NCBI RefSeq assembly: GCF_009829685.1
Contig: NZ_VWSD01000006.1
Coordinates: forward strand, 1 to 50,732
DNA: 50,732 nt
Direction of reading: 5' to 3'
Source: Cellulomonas citrea
GTDB lineage: Bacteria > Actinomycetota > Actinomycetes > Actinomycetales > Cellulomonadaceae
This document shows positions 41,827 to 50,010 of this stretch, one piece after another (positions within the stretch are counted from its first letter, which is position 1; every line of letters starts with the position of its first letter). A program made the translations under genes and the position numbers. The notes under the pieces are model-generated. The model was not told where the DNA came from. It saw nothing but the letters and a program-made list of their open reading frames with translations, and ran no database searches.

Positions 41827-42438
41827 ATGCCTGCAACCGCTCGGTCTGCGCCGGTCCCCGGCGACGTGCTGCTGGTTGTCGGTGACGGTGGACATGCGCA
41901 TGAGGTGCAGGAGCTTGCCCGTCACCACCTCGGCTACCGCGGGGTGCTCCTCGTGTCCCGTGACGACGAGGCCGTGACGCTCGGCGCCCATGTCGGGCCG
42001 GCGGCACTCGGGATCGGGTATCCGCGCATCCGTCGTCTGGCGCACGAGAAGTGGGCCTCCCGTGCCGAGCTCGAGTGGCCGACCCTGAGGCACCCCAGCG
42101 CCGAGGTCGCCACGACCTCTCAGGTCGGTGACGGGTGCGTGCTCACCTATGGGAGCTACGTCTCGACGGACTCGGTCATCGGCTTCGGTGTCCTGCTGAA
42201 CTGGAACTGCTCGGTCGGGCACGACACGACCGTCGGCGACTACTGCGTCATCAACCCCGGGGCGACGGTTGCCGGGCATGTGCAGCTCGGTCCGGGTGTG
42301 CTCGTGGGCACGGGCGCCAACGTCCTGGAAGGACGCACGGTGGGTGCCGGCGCCGTCGTCGGTGCGGGCGCCGTGGTGACCCATGACGTTCCCGCGGGGA
42401 CGACCGTCGTCGGCGTGCCTGCTCGCCCCCTGGTCTAG
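41827..42438 (+). CDS. NeuD/PglD-like sugar O/N-acyltransferase (left-handed beta-helix)
   Basis: 203 residues. The N-terminal part (LLVVGDGGHAHEVQELA) is the Rossmann-like sugar-nucleotide domain of PglD/NeuD. From about residue 90 come hexapeptide repeats (VGDGCVLTYGSYVS, VGDYCVINPGATVAG, VGAGAVVGAGAVV) and the usual ending GVPARPLV. The active-site base would be His in NCSVGHDTTVGD. Such enzymes acetylate 4-amino sugars made by the aminotransferase two genes upstream, for example giving GDP-N-acetylperosamine. ATG 41827 follows GGGAG at good spacing; GTG 41812, overlapping the previous stop by GTGA, is an alternative. Confidence 0.88.
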   Translation: MPATARSAPVPGDVLLVVGDGGHAHEVQELARHHLGYRGVLLVSRDDEAVTLGAHVGPAALGIGYPRIRRLAHEKWASRAELEWPTLRHPSAEVATTSQVGDGCVLTYGSYVSTDSVIGFGVLLNWNCSVGHDTTVGDYCVINPGATVAGHVQLGPGVLVGTGANVLEGRTVGAGAVVGAGAVVTHDVPAGTTVVGVPARPLV

Positions 42439-42453
42439 GCCTTCGCAGGCGGG

Positions 42454-42491
42454 CTGACTCGCGGGGGACGCGCGCGGCGCCCGCGAGTCAG
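42454..42491. terminator. 12-pair hairpin between convergent operons
   Basis: CTGACTCGCGGG (42454-42465) pairs perfectly with CCCGCGAGTCAG (42480-42491) around a 14-base loop, between the acetyltransferase and fcl stops. A bidirectional terminator is likely. Confidence 0.65.
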
Positions 42492-43435
42492 GAGCGCGCT
42501 TGTGCGCGATGCTCCAGGTACCAGTCCACGGTCGCCCCGATGCCAGCCTCGAGCGAGACCGAGGGCTCCCAGCCCAGCTCGCGCAGCCGGGTGACGTCGA
42601 GGAGCTTCCTCGGCGTGCCGTCGGGTCGTGTGGTGTCCCATGTCGTCTCTCCGGCGTAGCCGGCGGCCGCGGCGACGAGCGACGCGATGTGGCGGATCGA
42701 GTGGTCCTCGCCCGTGCCCACGTTGATCGTCGACGGGTCGTCGTAGTGCTCGAGCAGGAACGAGACGGCCGAGGCGAGGTCGTCGACGTGCAGGAACTCC
42801 CGCAGCGGTGAGCCGGAGCCCCAGTTGACGACCTCGGGCGCCCCCGACTCCGTCGCCTCGACGTACCGGCGGATGAGCGCGGGCAGCACGTGCGAGGTCT
42901 GTGCGGTGAAGTTGTCGCCGGGCCCGTACAGGTTGGTGGGCATGGCAGAGATCCAGTGCTTGCCGTACTCGCGGCGGACCGACTGCACCTGGATGATCCC
43001 GGCGATCTTGGCGATCGCGTAGGCCTCGTTGGTCTGCTCCAGGTGCCCGGTGAGGAGGTACTCCTCCTTGATCGGCTGCGGCGCGAGCCGCGGGTAGATG
43101 CACGACGAGCCGAGGAACAGGAGGCGGTCGACGCCGTGCTCGAGCGCGGCGTCCATCAGGTTCACCTGGATACGGAGGTTCTCCGAGAGGAACTCGGCGG
43201 GGTACGTGTCGTTGGCCAGGATCCCACCGACGCGGGCCGCCGCGACGACGACCGTCGTGGGCTGGATCTCGTCGAAGAGTCGACGCGTGGCGTCGCGGTC
43301 CCGCAGGTCGACCTCCTTGCTGGAGCGGCCGACGAGGTCGGTCCAGCCGTCCGCCTCCAGACGCCGCCAGATCGCGGAACCTGCCAGGCCCCGGTGTCCG
43401 GCGACGTACGTCGTGCTCGTCTTGTCAGCCAGCAT
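42488..43435 (-). CDS. fcl: GDP-L-fucose synthase
   Basis: 315 residues. It is a bifunctional epimerase/reductase turning GDP-4-keto-6-deoxymannose into GDP-L-fucose with NADPH. Motifs: the nucleotide-binding GHRGLAGSA (13-21), FLGSSCIYPRLAPQPIKE with the catalytic Ser and Cys, NEAYAIAKIAG with the Tyr-Lys pair, and MPTNLYGPGDNF. The start overlaps the 3' end of the GT2 gene upstream by 11 bases. It is the last of a four-gene operon (gmd, gmd, GT2, fcl). Fucose is therefore a likely component of the glycan. Confidence 0.95.
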   Translation of the reverse strand: MLADKTSTTYVAGHRGLAGSAIWRRLEADGWTDLVGRSSKEVDLRDRDATRRLFDEIQPTTVVVAAARVGGILANDTYPAEFLSENLRIQVNLMDAALEHGVDRLLFLGSSCIYPRLAPQPIKEEYLLTGHLEQTNEAYAIAKIAGIIQVQSVRREYGKHWISAMPTNLYGPGDNFTAQTSHVLPALIRRYVEATESGAPEVVNWGSGSPLREFLHVDDLASAVSFLLEHYDDPSTINVGTGEDHSIRHIASLVAAAAGYAGETTWDTTRPDGTPRKLLDVTRLRELGWEPSVSLEAGIGATVDWYLEHRAQARS

Positions 43436-44240
43436 GGCTCACCTCTCCTTGTACACCGAGCCGGCGTGCCCTCGACGACACGGTGACCGCAGCACGTTCC
43501 GCCGCCCACCGGACAGGAACCTCCCACAACGGTGCGAGCCGGGCCACCTGTCGAGGCAGGTGGCGGCGCTTCACCGCCTCGGACTCCGCGCTCGAGGCCC
43601 GTCGGTTCGCCACGGTCAGGGAGTCCGGGTGCCACCTGAACGCAGAGACGGACTGCCGGGTGGACACGTACCGTCCGGAGCGCCGGAGCCTGAGGAACAT
43701 GTCGAGGTCCATGGCGTACTTGAGAGCGGGGTCGAACAGCCCCGCGGCGCGCATGGCGTCGAGCCGGATCATGGATCCGGGATGGGGGATCAGGTCGGGA
43801 CCCCACGGGAGCAGCCACTGTGCGGCTCGCCCGGCACGGGAGGTGCCGATGGTGCGGCCTTCGGGGTCGATGTAGTCGCACCCGCCGTAGGCCACCACGA
43901 CGTCGGGGGAGGACTCCATGAGGTCGAGGAGGCGCCTGAGCCCCGCCGGCCGGAAGAGGTCGTCGTCGCCGATCCAGGCGTAGTACGTCTCGTCCTGCGC
44001 TGACTCGATACCGGCGTTGATGGCGGCCGAGATGCCGGTCTTGGGATCGCTCACGACGGTTGCACCGAACCGCGCCGCGAGGGCACGGGCATCGGTCGCC
44101 GACTCGGGTGCGACGACGACGAGGCGCAGCGGCACCTCGGGACGCTGCGCCTCCACCGAGAGGAGGGTGAGCTCAAGCGTGTCGAGCCGATCACCCAGTG
44201 TCGGCAGCACGACGAGAACTGTGCCGGGGGTCAGCCCCAT
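43425..44240 (-). CDS. GT2 glycosyltransferase
   Basis: 271 residues. [23 protein letters not shown] opens the GT-A fold, followed by [15 protein letters not shown], the D-D-D metal site in [11 protein letters not shown], and [23 protein letters not shown] with the catalytic-base region. ATG 44240 overlaps the end of gmd by ten bases, and the 3' end overlaps fcl by 11. Being locked between gmd and fcl suggests that it uses a GDP-deoxy-sugar such as GDP-fucose; this is inference from context. Confidence 0.9.
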   Translation of the reverse strand: MGLTPGTVLVVLPTLGDRLDTLELTLLSVEAQRPEVPLRLVVVAPESATDARALAARFGATVVSDPKTGISAAINAGIESAQDETYYAWIGDDDLFRPAGLRRLLDLMESSPDVVVAYGGCDYIDPEGRTIGTSRAGRAAQWLLPWGPDLIPHPGSMIRLDAMRAAGLFDPALKYAMDLDMFLRLRRSGRYVSTRQSVSAFRWHPDSLTVANRRASSAESEAVKRRHLPRQVARLAPLWEVPVRWAAERAAVTVSSRARRLGVQGEVSHAG

Positions 44241-45247
44241 ACGGGCGTGTCGATCCACGGGCTGCCGACGTGGTTCAGCGCCGCGACGTCGGCGTCGACC
44301 ATGAGGCGCGCAAGGTCGGGGGCGTGCACCTTGGGCGTCCAGCCGAGCACGTCCCGGGCCTTGCTCGCGTCGCCGATGAGGGCGTCGACCTCGGTCGGGC
44401 GCAGGTAGCGCTCGTCGAACTTCACGTACTTCTCCCAGTCGAGCCCGACCCGCTCGAACGACGTGGCGAGGAAGTCGCGCACCGTGAACCGCGTGCCCGT
44501 GGCCACGACGTAGTCGGTGGGCTCGTCGTGCTGCAGCATGCGCCACATCGCCTCGACGTACTCCGGTGCGTAGCCCCAGTCGCGGACGGCGTCGAGGTTG
44601 CCCATGTAGAGCTCGTCCTGCTCACCTGCGGCGATGCGTGCGGCGGCGCGCGTGATCTTGCGCGTCACGAAGGTCTCGCCGCGTCGCGGCGACTCGTGGT
44701 TGAACAGGATCCCGTTGACCGCGAACATGCCGTAGCCCTCGCGGTAGTTCCGCGTGACCCAGTACGCGTAGACCTTCGCCGCGCCGTACGGCGACCGCGG
44801 CCAGAAGACGGTCTGCTCGTTCTGCGGAGGCGGTGTGGCCCCGAACATCTCCGAGCTCGACGCCTGGTAGTACTTGCAGTGGAGGCCGACCATGCGGATC
44901 GCCTCGAGAAGTCGGATCGCACCGAGCCCGGTCGAGTCCCCGGTGTACTCGGGCTCGTCGAACGAGACCCGGACGTGGGACTGGGCAGCGAGGTTGTACA
45001 CCTCCTGCGGCTGGATCCTGTCGAGGAGCGTGACCAGACGCGAACCGTCCGACAGGTCGCCGTAGTGCAGGAAGAGCTTCGTCCCCTCGTCGTGGGCGTC
45101 ACGATAGAGGTGGTCGATCCGGCTGGTGTTGAAGGTGGACGACCTGCGGATGAGGCCGTGCACCTCGTAGCCCTTCGCCAGCAGCAGCTCCGCGAGGTAG
45201 CTTCCGTCCTGCCCGGTCACGCCCGTGATGAACGCCCGTCGTCCCAC
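44231..45247 (-). CDS. gmd: GDP-mannose 4,6-dehydratase, copy 1
   Basis: 338 residues from GTG 45247. It converts GDP-mannose to GDP-4-keto-6-deoxymannose. [16 protein letters not shown] is the NADP-binding loop, [11 protein letters not shown] the R-R-S-S segment that grips the NADP phosphate, SSSEMFG and [12 protein letters not shown] hold the catalytic Ser-Glu-Tyr-Lys set, and [15 protein letters not shown] is family-typical. GTG 45247 is chosen for GGGAG five bases upstream and because homologues start here; GTG 45268 and GTG 45277 are also in frame. It is followed by an overlapping GT2 gene. Confidence 0.95.
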   Translation of the reverse strand: MGRRAFITGVTGQDGSYLAELLLAKGYEVHGLIRRSSTFNTSRIDHLYRDAHDEGTKLFLHYGDLSDGSRLVTLLDRIQPQEVYNLAAQSHVRVSFDEPEYTGDSTGLGAIRLLEAIRMVGLHCKYYQASSSEMFGATPPPQNEQTVFWPRSPYGAAKVYAYWVTRNYREGYGMFAVNGILFNHESPRRGETFVTRKITRAAARIAAGEQDELYMGNLDAVRDWGYAPEYVEAMWRMLQHDEPTDYVVATGTRFTVRDFLATSFERVGLDWEKYVKFDERYLRPTEVDALIGDASKARDVLGWTPKVHAPDLARLMVDADVAALNHVGSPWIDTPVWG

Positions 45248-45333
45248 GGAGTCTCCCAGAGCCGTCACTGCTGCCACCTTCCGATTCTCCCGCGGAGATC
45301 TCGAGCGGTGCGCCCAAGATCGTTGGCCCGGCG

Positions 45334-45339
45334 ATCCTA
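45334..45339 (-). promoter_or_regulatory. Putative -10 hexamer upstream of gmd copy 1
   Basis: TAGGAT in the gap between the two gmd genes on the minus strand would give a leader of about 80 bases. Read-through from the upstream gmd is also possible. Confidence 0.35.
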
Positions 45340-45344
45340 CCGGC

Positions 45345-46373
45345 TCATGCTCCGGGATCGGGACGACCTCGCCCTTCGGGGGGCTCGTGCGCGCTGCCCT
45401 GCTGCTCGGCGACGTCGTGGTCCACCATCAGGTTCACGAGGCCGGCGAAGTCGATCGTCGGCTCCCATCCGAGCACCTCGCGCGCCCGTGTGGCGTCACC
45501 CACGAGGACGTTCTTCTCGGGGGTCCGAGCGAACTCGGCATCCTCGACGACGTAGGGCGTCCAGTCGTGCACGCCGATGCGCGCGAACGCGACGTCGAGC
45601 AGGTCGCGGATCGAGTGGCTCACCCCTGTGGCGACGACGTAGTCGTCGGGCTCGTCCTGCTGGAGCATGAGCCACATCGCGTGCACGTAGTCGCCGGCGA
45701 AACCCCAGTCCCGCCTGGCGTCGAGGTTGCCGAGGTGGAGCGAGTCCTGAAGGCCGAGATGGATCCGCGCCACCCCGCGCGTCACCTTGCGCGTCACGAA
45801 CTCGGGTCCGCGACGTGGCGACTCGTGGTTGAACAGGATCCCCGACGAGGCGTGCATGCCGTGCTTCTGCCGGTAGTTCACCGTCATCTGGTGCCCGAAG
45901 ACCTTGGCGACCCCGTACGGCGAACGTGGCGCCAGGTACGTCGTCTCCCGCTGCGGCGACTCCTGCACACGACCGAACATCTCGGACGTGGAGGCCTGGA
46001 AGAAGCGGATGCGGCGCACGTCGCCCTCGCAGTGCATCCGGATCGCCTCGAGGAGGTTGAGCACGCCGACCGCCGTGACCTCGGTCGTGATGAGGGGGTT
46101 CTCCCAAGAGAACTGGACGAACGAGATCGCCCCGAGGTTGTACACCTCGTGGGGTTCGGAGACGGTGAGGGCGCGCATCAGGCTGGGCAGGTCCGTCAGG
46201 TCGCCGGTCAGCAGACGGACACCCGGGATGACCCGTCGCACCAGGTCGGCCTGGGGGTTGTGCTCTCCGTGCACCAGTCCGTGGACGTCGTACCCCTTGG
46301 CCAGGAGAAGCTCCGCCAGGTACATCCCGTCCTGCCCGGTGATCCCTGTGATCAGCGCTCTCTTCGGTGTCAC
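45345..46373 (-). CDS. GDP-mannose 4,6-dehydratase-like protein, copy 2
   Basis: 342 residues. [22 protein letters not shown] is the cofactor loop, STSEMFG and [12 protein letters not shown] keep the Ser-Glu-Tyr-Lys set, and [15 protein letters not shown] is as in copy 1. But where copy 1 has R-R-S-S, this copy has [10 protein letters not shown], and the next ~15 residues are shorter. It could use a different cofactor or be a paralogue with another GDP-sugar product. The C-terminus has a Pro/Gly/Glu-rich tail. GTG 46373 has GGAAGGG five bases upstream. It heads the gmd-gmd-GT2-fcl operon. Confidence 0.88.
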   Translation of the reverse strand: MTPKRALITGITGQDGMYLAELLLAKGYDVHGLVHGEHNPQADLVRRVIPGVRLLTGDLTDLPSLMRALTVSEPHEVYNLGAISFVQFSWENPLITTEVTAVGVLNLLEAIRMHCEGDVRRIRFFQASTSEMFGRVQESPQRETTYLAPRSPYGVAKVFGHQMTVNYRQKHGMHASSGILFNHESPRRGPEFVTRKVTRGVARIHLGLQDSLHLGNLDARRDWGFAGDYVHAMWLMLQQDEPDDYVVATGVSHSIRDLLDVAFARIGVHDWTPYVVEDAEFARTPEKNVLVGDATRAREVLGWEPTIDFAGLVNLMVDHDVAEQQGSAHEPPEGRGRPDPGA

Positions 46374-46463
46374 TGTGTCCCTTCCTGCATCTCGGGCTCC
46401 ATGACGCCGGCAGTGCGGATCGCGAGACCAGGGTGCTCCCGGCCGCCGAGCATCGACCGCGGA

Positions 46464-46469
46464 AGCCTA
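46464..46469 (-). promoter_or_regulatory. Putative -10 hexamer of the gmd operon
   Basis: TAGGCT on the minus strand, about 90 bases before GTG 46373, between rmlA and gmd copy 2. Confidence 0.3.
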
Positions 46470-46490
46470 CAGACCCCGCGAGGCGACCCC

Positions 46491-47372
46491 TCAGCGGGAG
46501 CGGTCGTCCTCGGCGTCGAGCAGACCGAGGAGGTACGACCCGTAACCCGACTTGACCAGCTTCTCCGCACGAGTGCGCAGCTCGTCGTCGGAGAGGAAGC
46601 CGCGGCGCCACGCGACCTCCTCGGGCGACCCGATCTTCAGGCCCTGTCGGGACTCGATCGTCCGCACGAAGTCCGACGCCTCGAGGAGCGAGTCGAAGGT
46701 TCCGGTGTCGAGCCAGGCCGTGCCCCGGGGCAGCACCTCGACGTGCAGCCGGCCCTGCTCGAGGTAGGTCCGGTTCACGTCCGTGATCTCGTACTCCCCA
46801 CGGGCCGACGGCTTCAGGTCCCGCGCGATCGCCACGACGTCGTTGTCGTAGAAGTAGAGACCCGGCACGGCGTAGTTGCTCTTCGGCCTCGACGGCTTCT
46901 CCTCCAGGGAGAGTGCTCGCCCGTCGGCGTCGAACTCGACGACGCCGTAGGCGGTGGGGTCGGCGACGCGGTAGGCGAAGACCGCCGCCCCGTCGACACC
47001 GTGGAAGCGGCTCAGCTGTGAACCGAGCCGCGGGCCGTAGAAGATGTTGTCACCGAGGACCAGGGCGGCAGCGTCGCTCCCGATGAAGTCGGCGCCGAGC
47101 ACGAAGGCCTGGGCCAGGCCGTTGGGCTCCTGCTGCTGCGTGTAGCTGATGGAGACGCCGAACTGGGAGCCGTCGCCCAGGAGCCGCTCGAACTGGGCGG
47201 CGTCGTGCGGCGTCGTGATGACGAGGATGTCGCGGATCCCCGCGGCGATCAGCGTCGACAACGGGTAGTAGACCATCGGCTTGTCGTAGACGGGGACGAG
47301 CTGCTTGCTGACGCCGAGGGTGATCGGGTGCAGGCGGGTTCCGGAGCCCCCGGCCAGGATGATTCCGCGCAT
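46491..47372 (-). CDS. rmlA: Glucose-1-phosphate thymidylyltransferase
   Basis: 293 residues, the usual RmlA length. It makes dTDP-glucose, first step to dTDP-L-rhamnose. [14 protein letters not shown] is the nucleotide-binding signature; [61 protein letters not shown] and [13 protein letters not shown] are all near-canonical. ATG 47372 is at the canonical N-terminus; the frame is open far upstream but overlaps manA on the other strand. It is divergent from manA across a 90-base gap. Confidence 0.96.
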   Translation of the reverse strand: MRGIILAGGSGTRLHPITLGVSKQLVPVYDKPMVYYPLSTLIAAGIRDILVITTPHDAAQFERLLGDGSQFGVSISYTQQQEPNGLAQAFVLGADFIGSDAAALVLGDNIFYGPRLGSQLSRFHGVDGAAVFAYRVADPTAYGVVEFDADGRALSLEEKPSRPKSNYAVPGLYFYDNDVVAIARDLKPSARGEYEITDVNRTYLEQGRLHVEVLPRGTAWLDTGTFDSLLEASDFVRTIESRQGLKIGSPEEVAWRRGFLSDDELRTRAEKLVKSGYGSYLLGLLDAEDDRSR

Positions 47373-47420
47373 GGGCAGCCAGTGTGGCCCATGGCGCGAC
47401 CCCTGCGCCAAACCGCTCGC

Positions 47421-47426
47421 TACCAT
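47421..47426 (+). promoter_or_regulatory. Putative -10 hexamer of manA
   Basis: TACCAT gives a predicted start near 47433 and a ~30-base leader carrying GAGG before GTG 47463. Confidence 0.4.
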
Positions 47427-47462
47427 CGACCGGAAAACGACCACCCATCTCTGAGGTTTCCC

Positions 47463-48659
47463 GTGCTGAGGATCATGCAGGCGACCCAGGCATACGCCTG
47501 GGGCTCGTCGAACGCGCTGCAGGACGCGCTGGCGCTGACGCACGACGGCGTGCTCGCAGAGGCGTGGATGGGAGCGCACACGTCCGCTCCGTCCGCGGTG
47601 CAGGCGGTGGACGACGGGCCGGTGGACCTGCTGCAGTTCGTCGGCCGCAGCCCACGCGACGTGCTCGGCGTGGACGTCGTCAACCGGTTCGGGCCGCAGC
47701 TGCCGTACCTGCTCAAGGTCATCGCCGCGGAGCACCCGCTGTCCCTGCAGGTGCACCCGCACATCGAGGCCGCCCGTGCTGGCTACGCGGCCGAGGACGC
47801 GGCCGGTGTCCCGCTGGACTCGCCGCACCGCAACTACAAGGACCGCAACCACAAGCCGGAGCTCGTCTTCGCGCTCACGCAGTTCGAGGCGATGTGCGGG
47901 TTCCGAGCCCCCCGTCGGGCGGCGGAGATGTTCGCGGACCTCGACTGCCCGCTCGCCAAGGAGCTGCACGGGATCCTGGTGGAGAAGCCGTCGACCGAGG
48001 GGATCTGCGAGGCGTTCACCCGGCTGCTCGACCCGGCGACGCGGCCCGAGCCCGAGGAGGTGGCGCGGCTCGCCGACGCCGTCGCGGCGAGGTTGGCCGA
48101 CGGGTCGCCGTCCCCCCGGACCGACCGCACGGTGCTGCTGCTGCAGCGGGAGTACCCGGGAGACCCGGGCGTGGTCACCTCGATGCTGCTGAACCCCGTG
48201 ACGTTGCAGCCGGGGGAGGCGATGTTCGTGCCGGCCGGTGGGGTGCACGCCTATCTGCACGGTGTCGGCGTGGAGATCATGGCCAGCTCGGACAACGTGC
48301 TCCGCGCCGGTCTGACCCCCAAGCACGTGGACGTCCCAGAGCTGCTCCGCAACGTCGACTACGTCGCCGCCCCGCCGATCCGGATCGCACCCGAGGTGTT
48401 CCACGGCGCCACCAAGGTGTTCTACGCGCCCGTGGACGACTTCGAGCTGTCGGTGACCGATCTGGCCGACGACGACGAGCACCCGTTGCCCGGCCGCGGG
48501 CCGCGGATCCTGCTGGCGCTCGCTGGCGAGCTGACCGTGGCGACGTCGGGCGACGGGTCGCTCACCCTCACGACGGGGCAGGCGGCCTTTGTCCCGGCCA
48601 GCGACGGGCGGCTGACCGTGCGCGGTCGGGGGCGGCTGGTGCAGGCGGACGTTCCCTGA
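47463..48659 (+). CDS. manA: Mannose-6-phosphate isomerase, class I
   Basis: 398 residues, a zinc cupin that interconverts fructose-6-P and mannose-6-P, feeding GDP-mannose. QVHPH and [10 protein letters not shown] provide zinc-binding residues, [36 protein letters not shown] is the active-site signature. GTG 47463 has GAGG six bases upstream. No phosphomannomutase or GDP-mannose pyrophosphorylase is in the window, so these must be elsewhere. In M. tuberculosis manA (Rv3255c) is also close to whiB2, so it may belong to the conserved flank as well as serve the glycan locus. Confidence 0.95.
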   Translation: MLRIMQATQAYAWGSSNALQDALALTHDGVLAEAWMGAHTSAPSAVQAVDDGPVDLLQFVGRSPRDVLGVDVVNRFGPQLPYLLKVIAAEHPLSLQVHPHIEAARAGYAAEDAAGVPLDSPHRNYKDRNHKPELVFALTQFEAMCGFRAPRRAAEMFADLDCPLAKELHGILVEKPSTEGICEAFTRLLDPATRPEPEEVARLADAVAARLADGSPSPRTDRTVLLLQREYPGDPGVVTSMLLNPVTLQPGEAMFVPAGGVHAYLHGVGVEIMASSDNVLRAGLTPKHVDVPELLRNVDYVAAPPIRIAPEVFHGATKVFYAPVDDFELSVTDLADDDEHPLPGRGPRILLALAGELTVATSGDGSLTLTTGQAAFVPASDGRLTVRGRGRLVQADVP

Positions 48660-48661
48660 CG

Positions 48662-48679
48662 TCGGGCTGCGCGGCCCGA
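48662..48679. terminator. Short GC-rich hairpin after manA
   Basis: TCGGGC and GCCCGA form a six-pair stem with a six-base loop, just after the manA stop and before the convergent TIGR03089 gene. Confidence 0.35.
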
Positions 48680-48725
48680 GCGGCGTGCGCCTGCGGGTCG
48701 GACGAACCTCGCGCCGGAGGCTCGC

Positions 48726-49493
48726 CTACAGCAGGTCGACGGTCACGCGTTCCGCGGCGACCAGAGCCGCACGGCGGGCCGCGTCCGAGCGGAGGCCGGT
48801 GGCCGTCGTGTCGTCCAGCAGCACGACGGACCCGGCAGTCGTCAGGACTGCCAGCACCTGGGTGAGCGTGGTCTCGAGCCCGGCGCCCGTCAGCAGCACG
48901 CGCGCCCCGCTCGCGGTCGTCGTCCTCGCGGCGCCGGCCAATGCCGAGTGGGAGGTCGCCTGTCCGCCGGCGAGGAGAGCAGGCTGCTCGGGCTCGGTCT
49001 CGGGAACCCAGCCGAGGCGGTCCGAGTAGGTCATCACCGCGGCGGCCGCGTCGATCGCCCCGGCGGGGAGGACGCCGTCGAACCGGCGGGCGAGGGCGGC
49101 CAGCGTCACGGCCACCACCTCCTGGGCGCCCGGGTGCGCGGCGGGTCGGTCCGTCACGACGAGGTCGACCGGCCGAGCCTCGCGTCCCTGTCCGGTCGTC
49201 CCGGCACCGTCGTCGTCGGTCGTCATCGGGACCACGACGCACGCACCGACCCGCCAGACGGCAAGCGCCCAGACCGCGGAGCGCCAGTGCACCGGAAGGG
49301 CGACCAGCACGCGCGTCCCCGGCCCGGCGTCGAACTCCTCGACCAGCAGGTTCGCGGTCTTGGCGACCCAGTTGGCGAGGACCGCGCCGGACAGCTCGAC
49401 CCGTTCGCCGTCGGCGCCGTACCACGTGATCCGGGGCCGTCCGGGGTCCGTGAGGACGGTCGCGAGCACCTGGGCACCGGGGTTCTCCTGCAC
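48726..49493 (-). CDS. TIGR03089 family protein
   Basis: 255 residues from GTG 49493 (GTG 49499 also possible). It resembles the N-terminal part of an acyl-CoA/acyl-adenylate synthetase (ITWYGADGERVELSGAVLANWVAKTANLL, GTRVLVALPVHWRSAVWALAVWRVGACVV) but lacks the C-terminal adenylation motifs. This short form is normal for the family, so it is not a broken gene. Function unknown. In M. tuberculosis the family member Rv3268 sits beside the LCP gene Rv3267. The start is chosen for TACGCT six bases upstream. Confidence 0.88.
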   Translation of the reverse strand: MQENPGAQVLATVLTDPGRPRITWYGADGERVELSGAVLANWVAKTANLLVEEFDAGPGTRVLVALPVHWRSAVWALAVWRVGACVVVPMTTDDDGAGTTGQGREARPVDLVVTDRPAAHPGAQEVVAVTLAALARRFDGVLPAGAIDAAAAVMTYSDRLGWVPETEPEQPALLAGGQATSHSALAGAARTTTASGARVLLTGAGLETTLTQVLAVLTTAGSVVLLDDTTATGLRSDAARRAALVAAERVTVDLL

Positions 49494-49499
49494 CCGCAC

Positions 49500-49505
49500 A
49501 GCGTA
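49500..49505 (-). promoter_or_regulatory. Putative -10 hexamer, leaderless start of the TIGR03089 gene
   Basis: TACGCT on the minus strand is six bases before GTG 49493 and directly abuts GTG 49499, favouring the former as the leaderless start. Confidence 0.4.
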
Positions 49506-49551
49506 GGCTGGGTGCGATCCGGGTGAATTCGGACATCTAGCACACCCCGAC

Positions 49552-49580
49552 TTGACGGTGCTGAACGACACGCGTGTAAT
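49552..49580 (+). promoter_or_regulatory. SigA-type promoter of the whiB gene
   Basis: TTGACG (49552-49557), a 17-base spacer, and TGTAAT (49575-49580). This is the best -35/-10 pair in the window and predicts a start near 49587, about 53 bases before ATG 49640. Confidence 0.65.
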
Positions 49581-49639
49581 TCACTCTGACGCGCTTCGCA
49601 GCGGCACGCGGTGCGGGCATCAGGGCCCGGGAGGCACAC

Positions 49640-49954
49640 ATGTGGGATCTGCTGGACGACGACGGGGCACGCCAGACCCCGGCCCCCAGCCCCCTTGCCG
49701 ATGTCCTGTCGCTGTTCGACGAGCCGGACGCCGGGCCGATGTCCTGGCAGGAGCGCGCGCTGTGCGCCCAGACCGACCCGGAGGCGTTCTTCCCCGAGAA
49801 GGGCGGCTCCACCCGCGAGGCCAAGAAGGTCTGCACCGGGTGCGAGGTGCGTGCCGAGTGCCTCGACTACGCGCTGGCCAACGACGAGCGGTTCGGCATC
49901 TGGGGCGGCCTGTCCGAGCGGGAACGACGCAAGCTCAAGCGCCGGGTCGTCTGA
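49640..49954 (+). CDS. whiB2: WhiB-family iron-sulfur regulator, WhiB2/WhmD-like
   Basis: 104 residues. Four Cys (42, 65, 68, 74) ligate a [4Fe-4S] cluster, with the pattern C-x22-C-x2-C-x5-C, then the GIWGG turn (86-90) and a basic tail (SERERRKLKRRVV) for DNA contact. WhiB proteins act with the principal sigma factor; WhiB2/WhmD controls septation and is essential in mycobacteria. ATG 49640 has GGGAGG five bases upstream. The ~50-base leader follows a good SigA-type promoter. The acidic N-terminus (MWDLLDDDGA) and location next to TIGR03089 and manA support the WhiB2 assignment over other WhiB members. Confidence 0.93.
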   Translation: MWDLLDDDGARQTPAPSPLADVLSLFDEPDAGPMSWQERALCAQTDPEAFFPEKGGSTREAKKVCTGCEVRAECLDYALANDERFGIWGGLSERERRKLKRRVV

Positions 49955-49984
49955 GATGACGAGTGGTCTGAGGTCGTGATCGCT

Positions 49985-50002
49985 CGACCCGAACCCGGGT
50001 CG
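49985..50002 (+). terminator. Hairpin after whiB
   Basis: CGACCC and GGGTCG form a six-pair stem with a six-base loop, 31 bases after the whiB stop and just before the next gene. A weak terminator or a leader element. Confidence 0.3.
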
Positions 50003-50010
50003 CAGGCGGC

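Noticed and set aside
48726..49493. TIGR03089 gene as a truncated acyl-CoA synthetase pseudogene
   Set aside because: The family normally stops at this size and the frame is intact.
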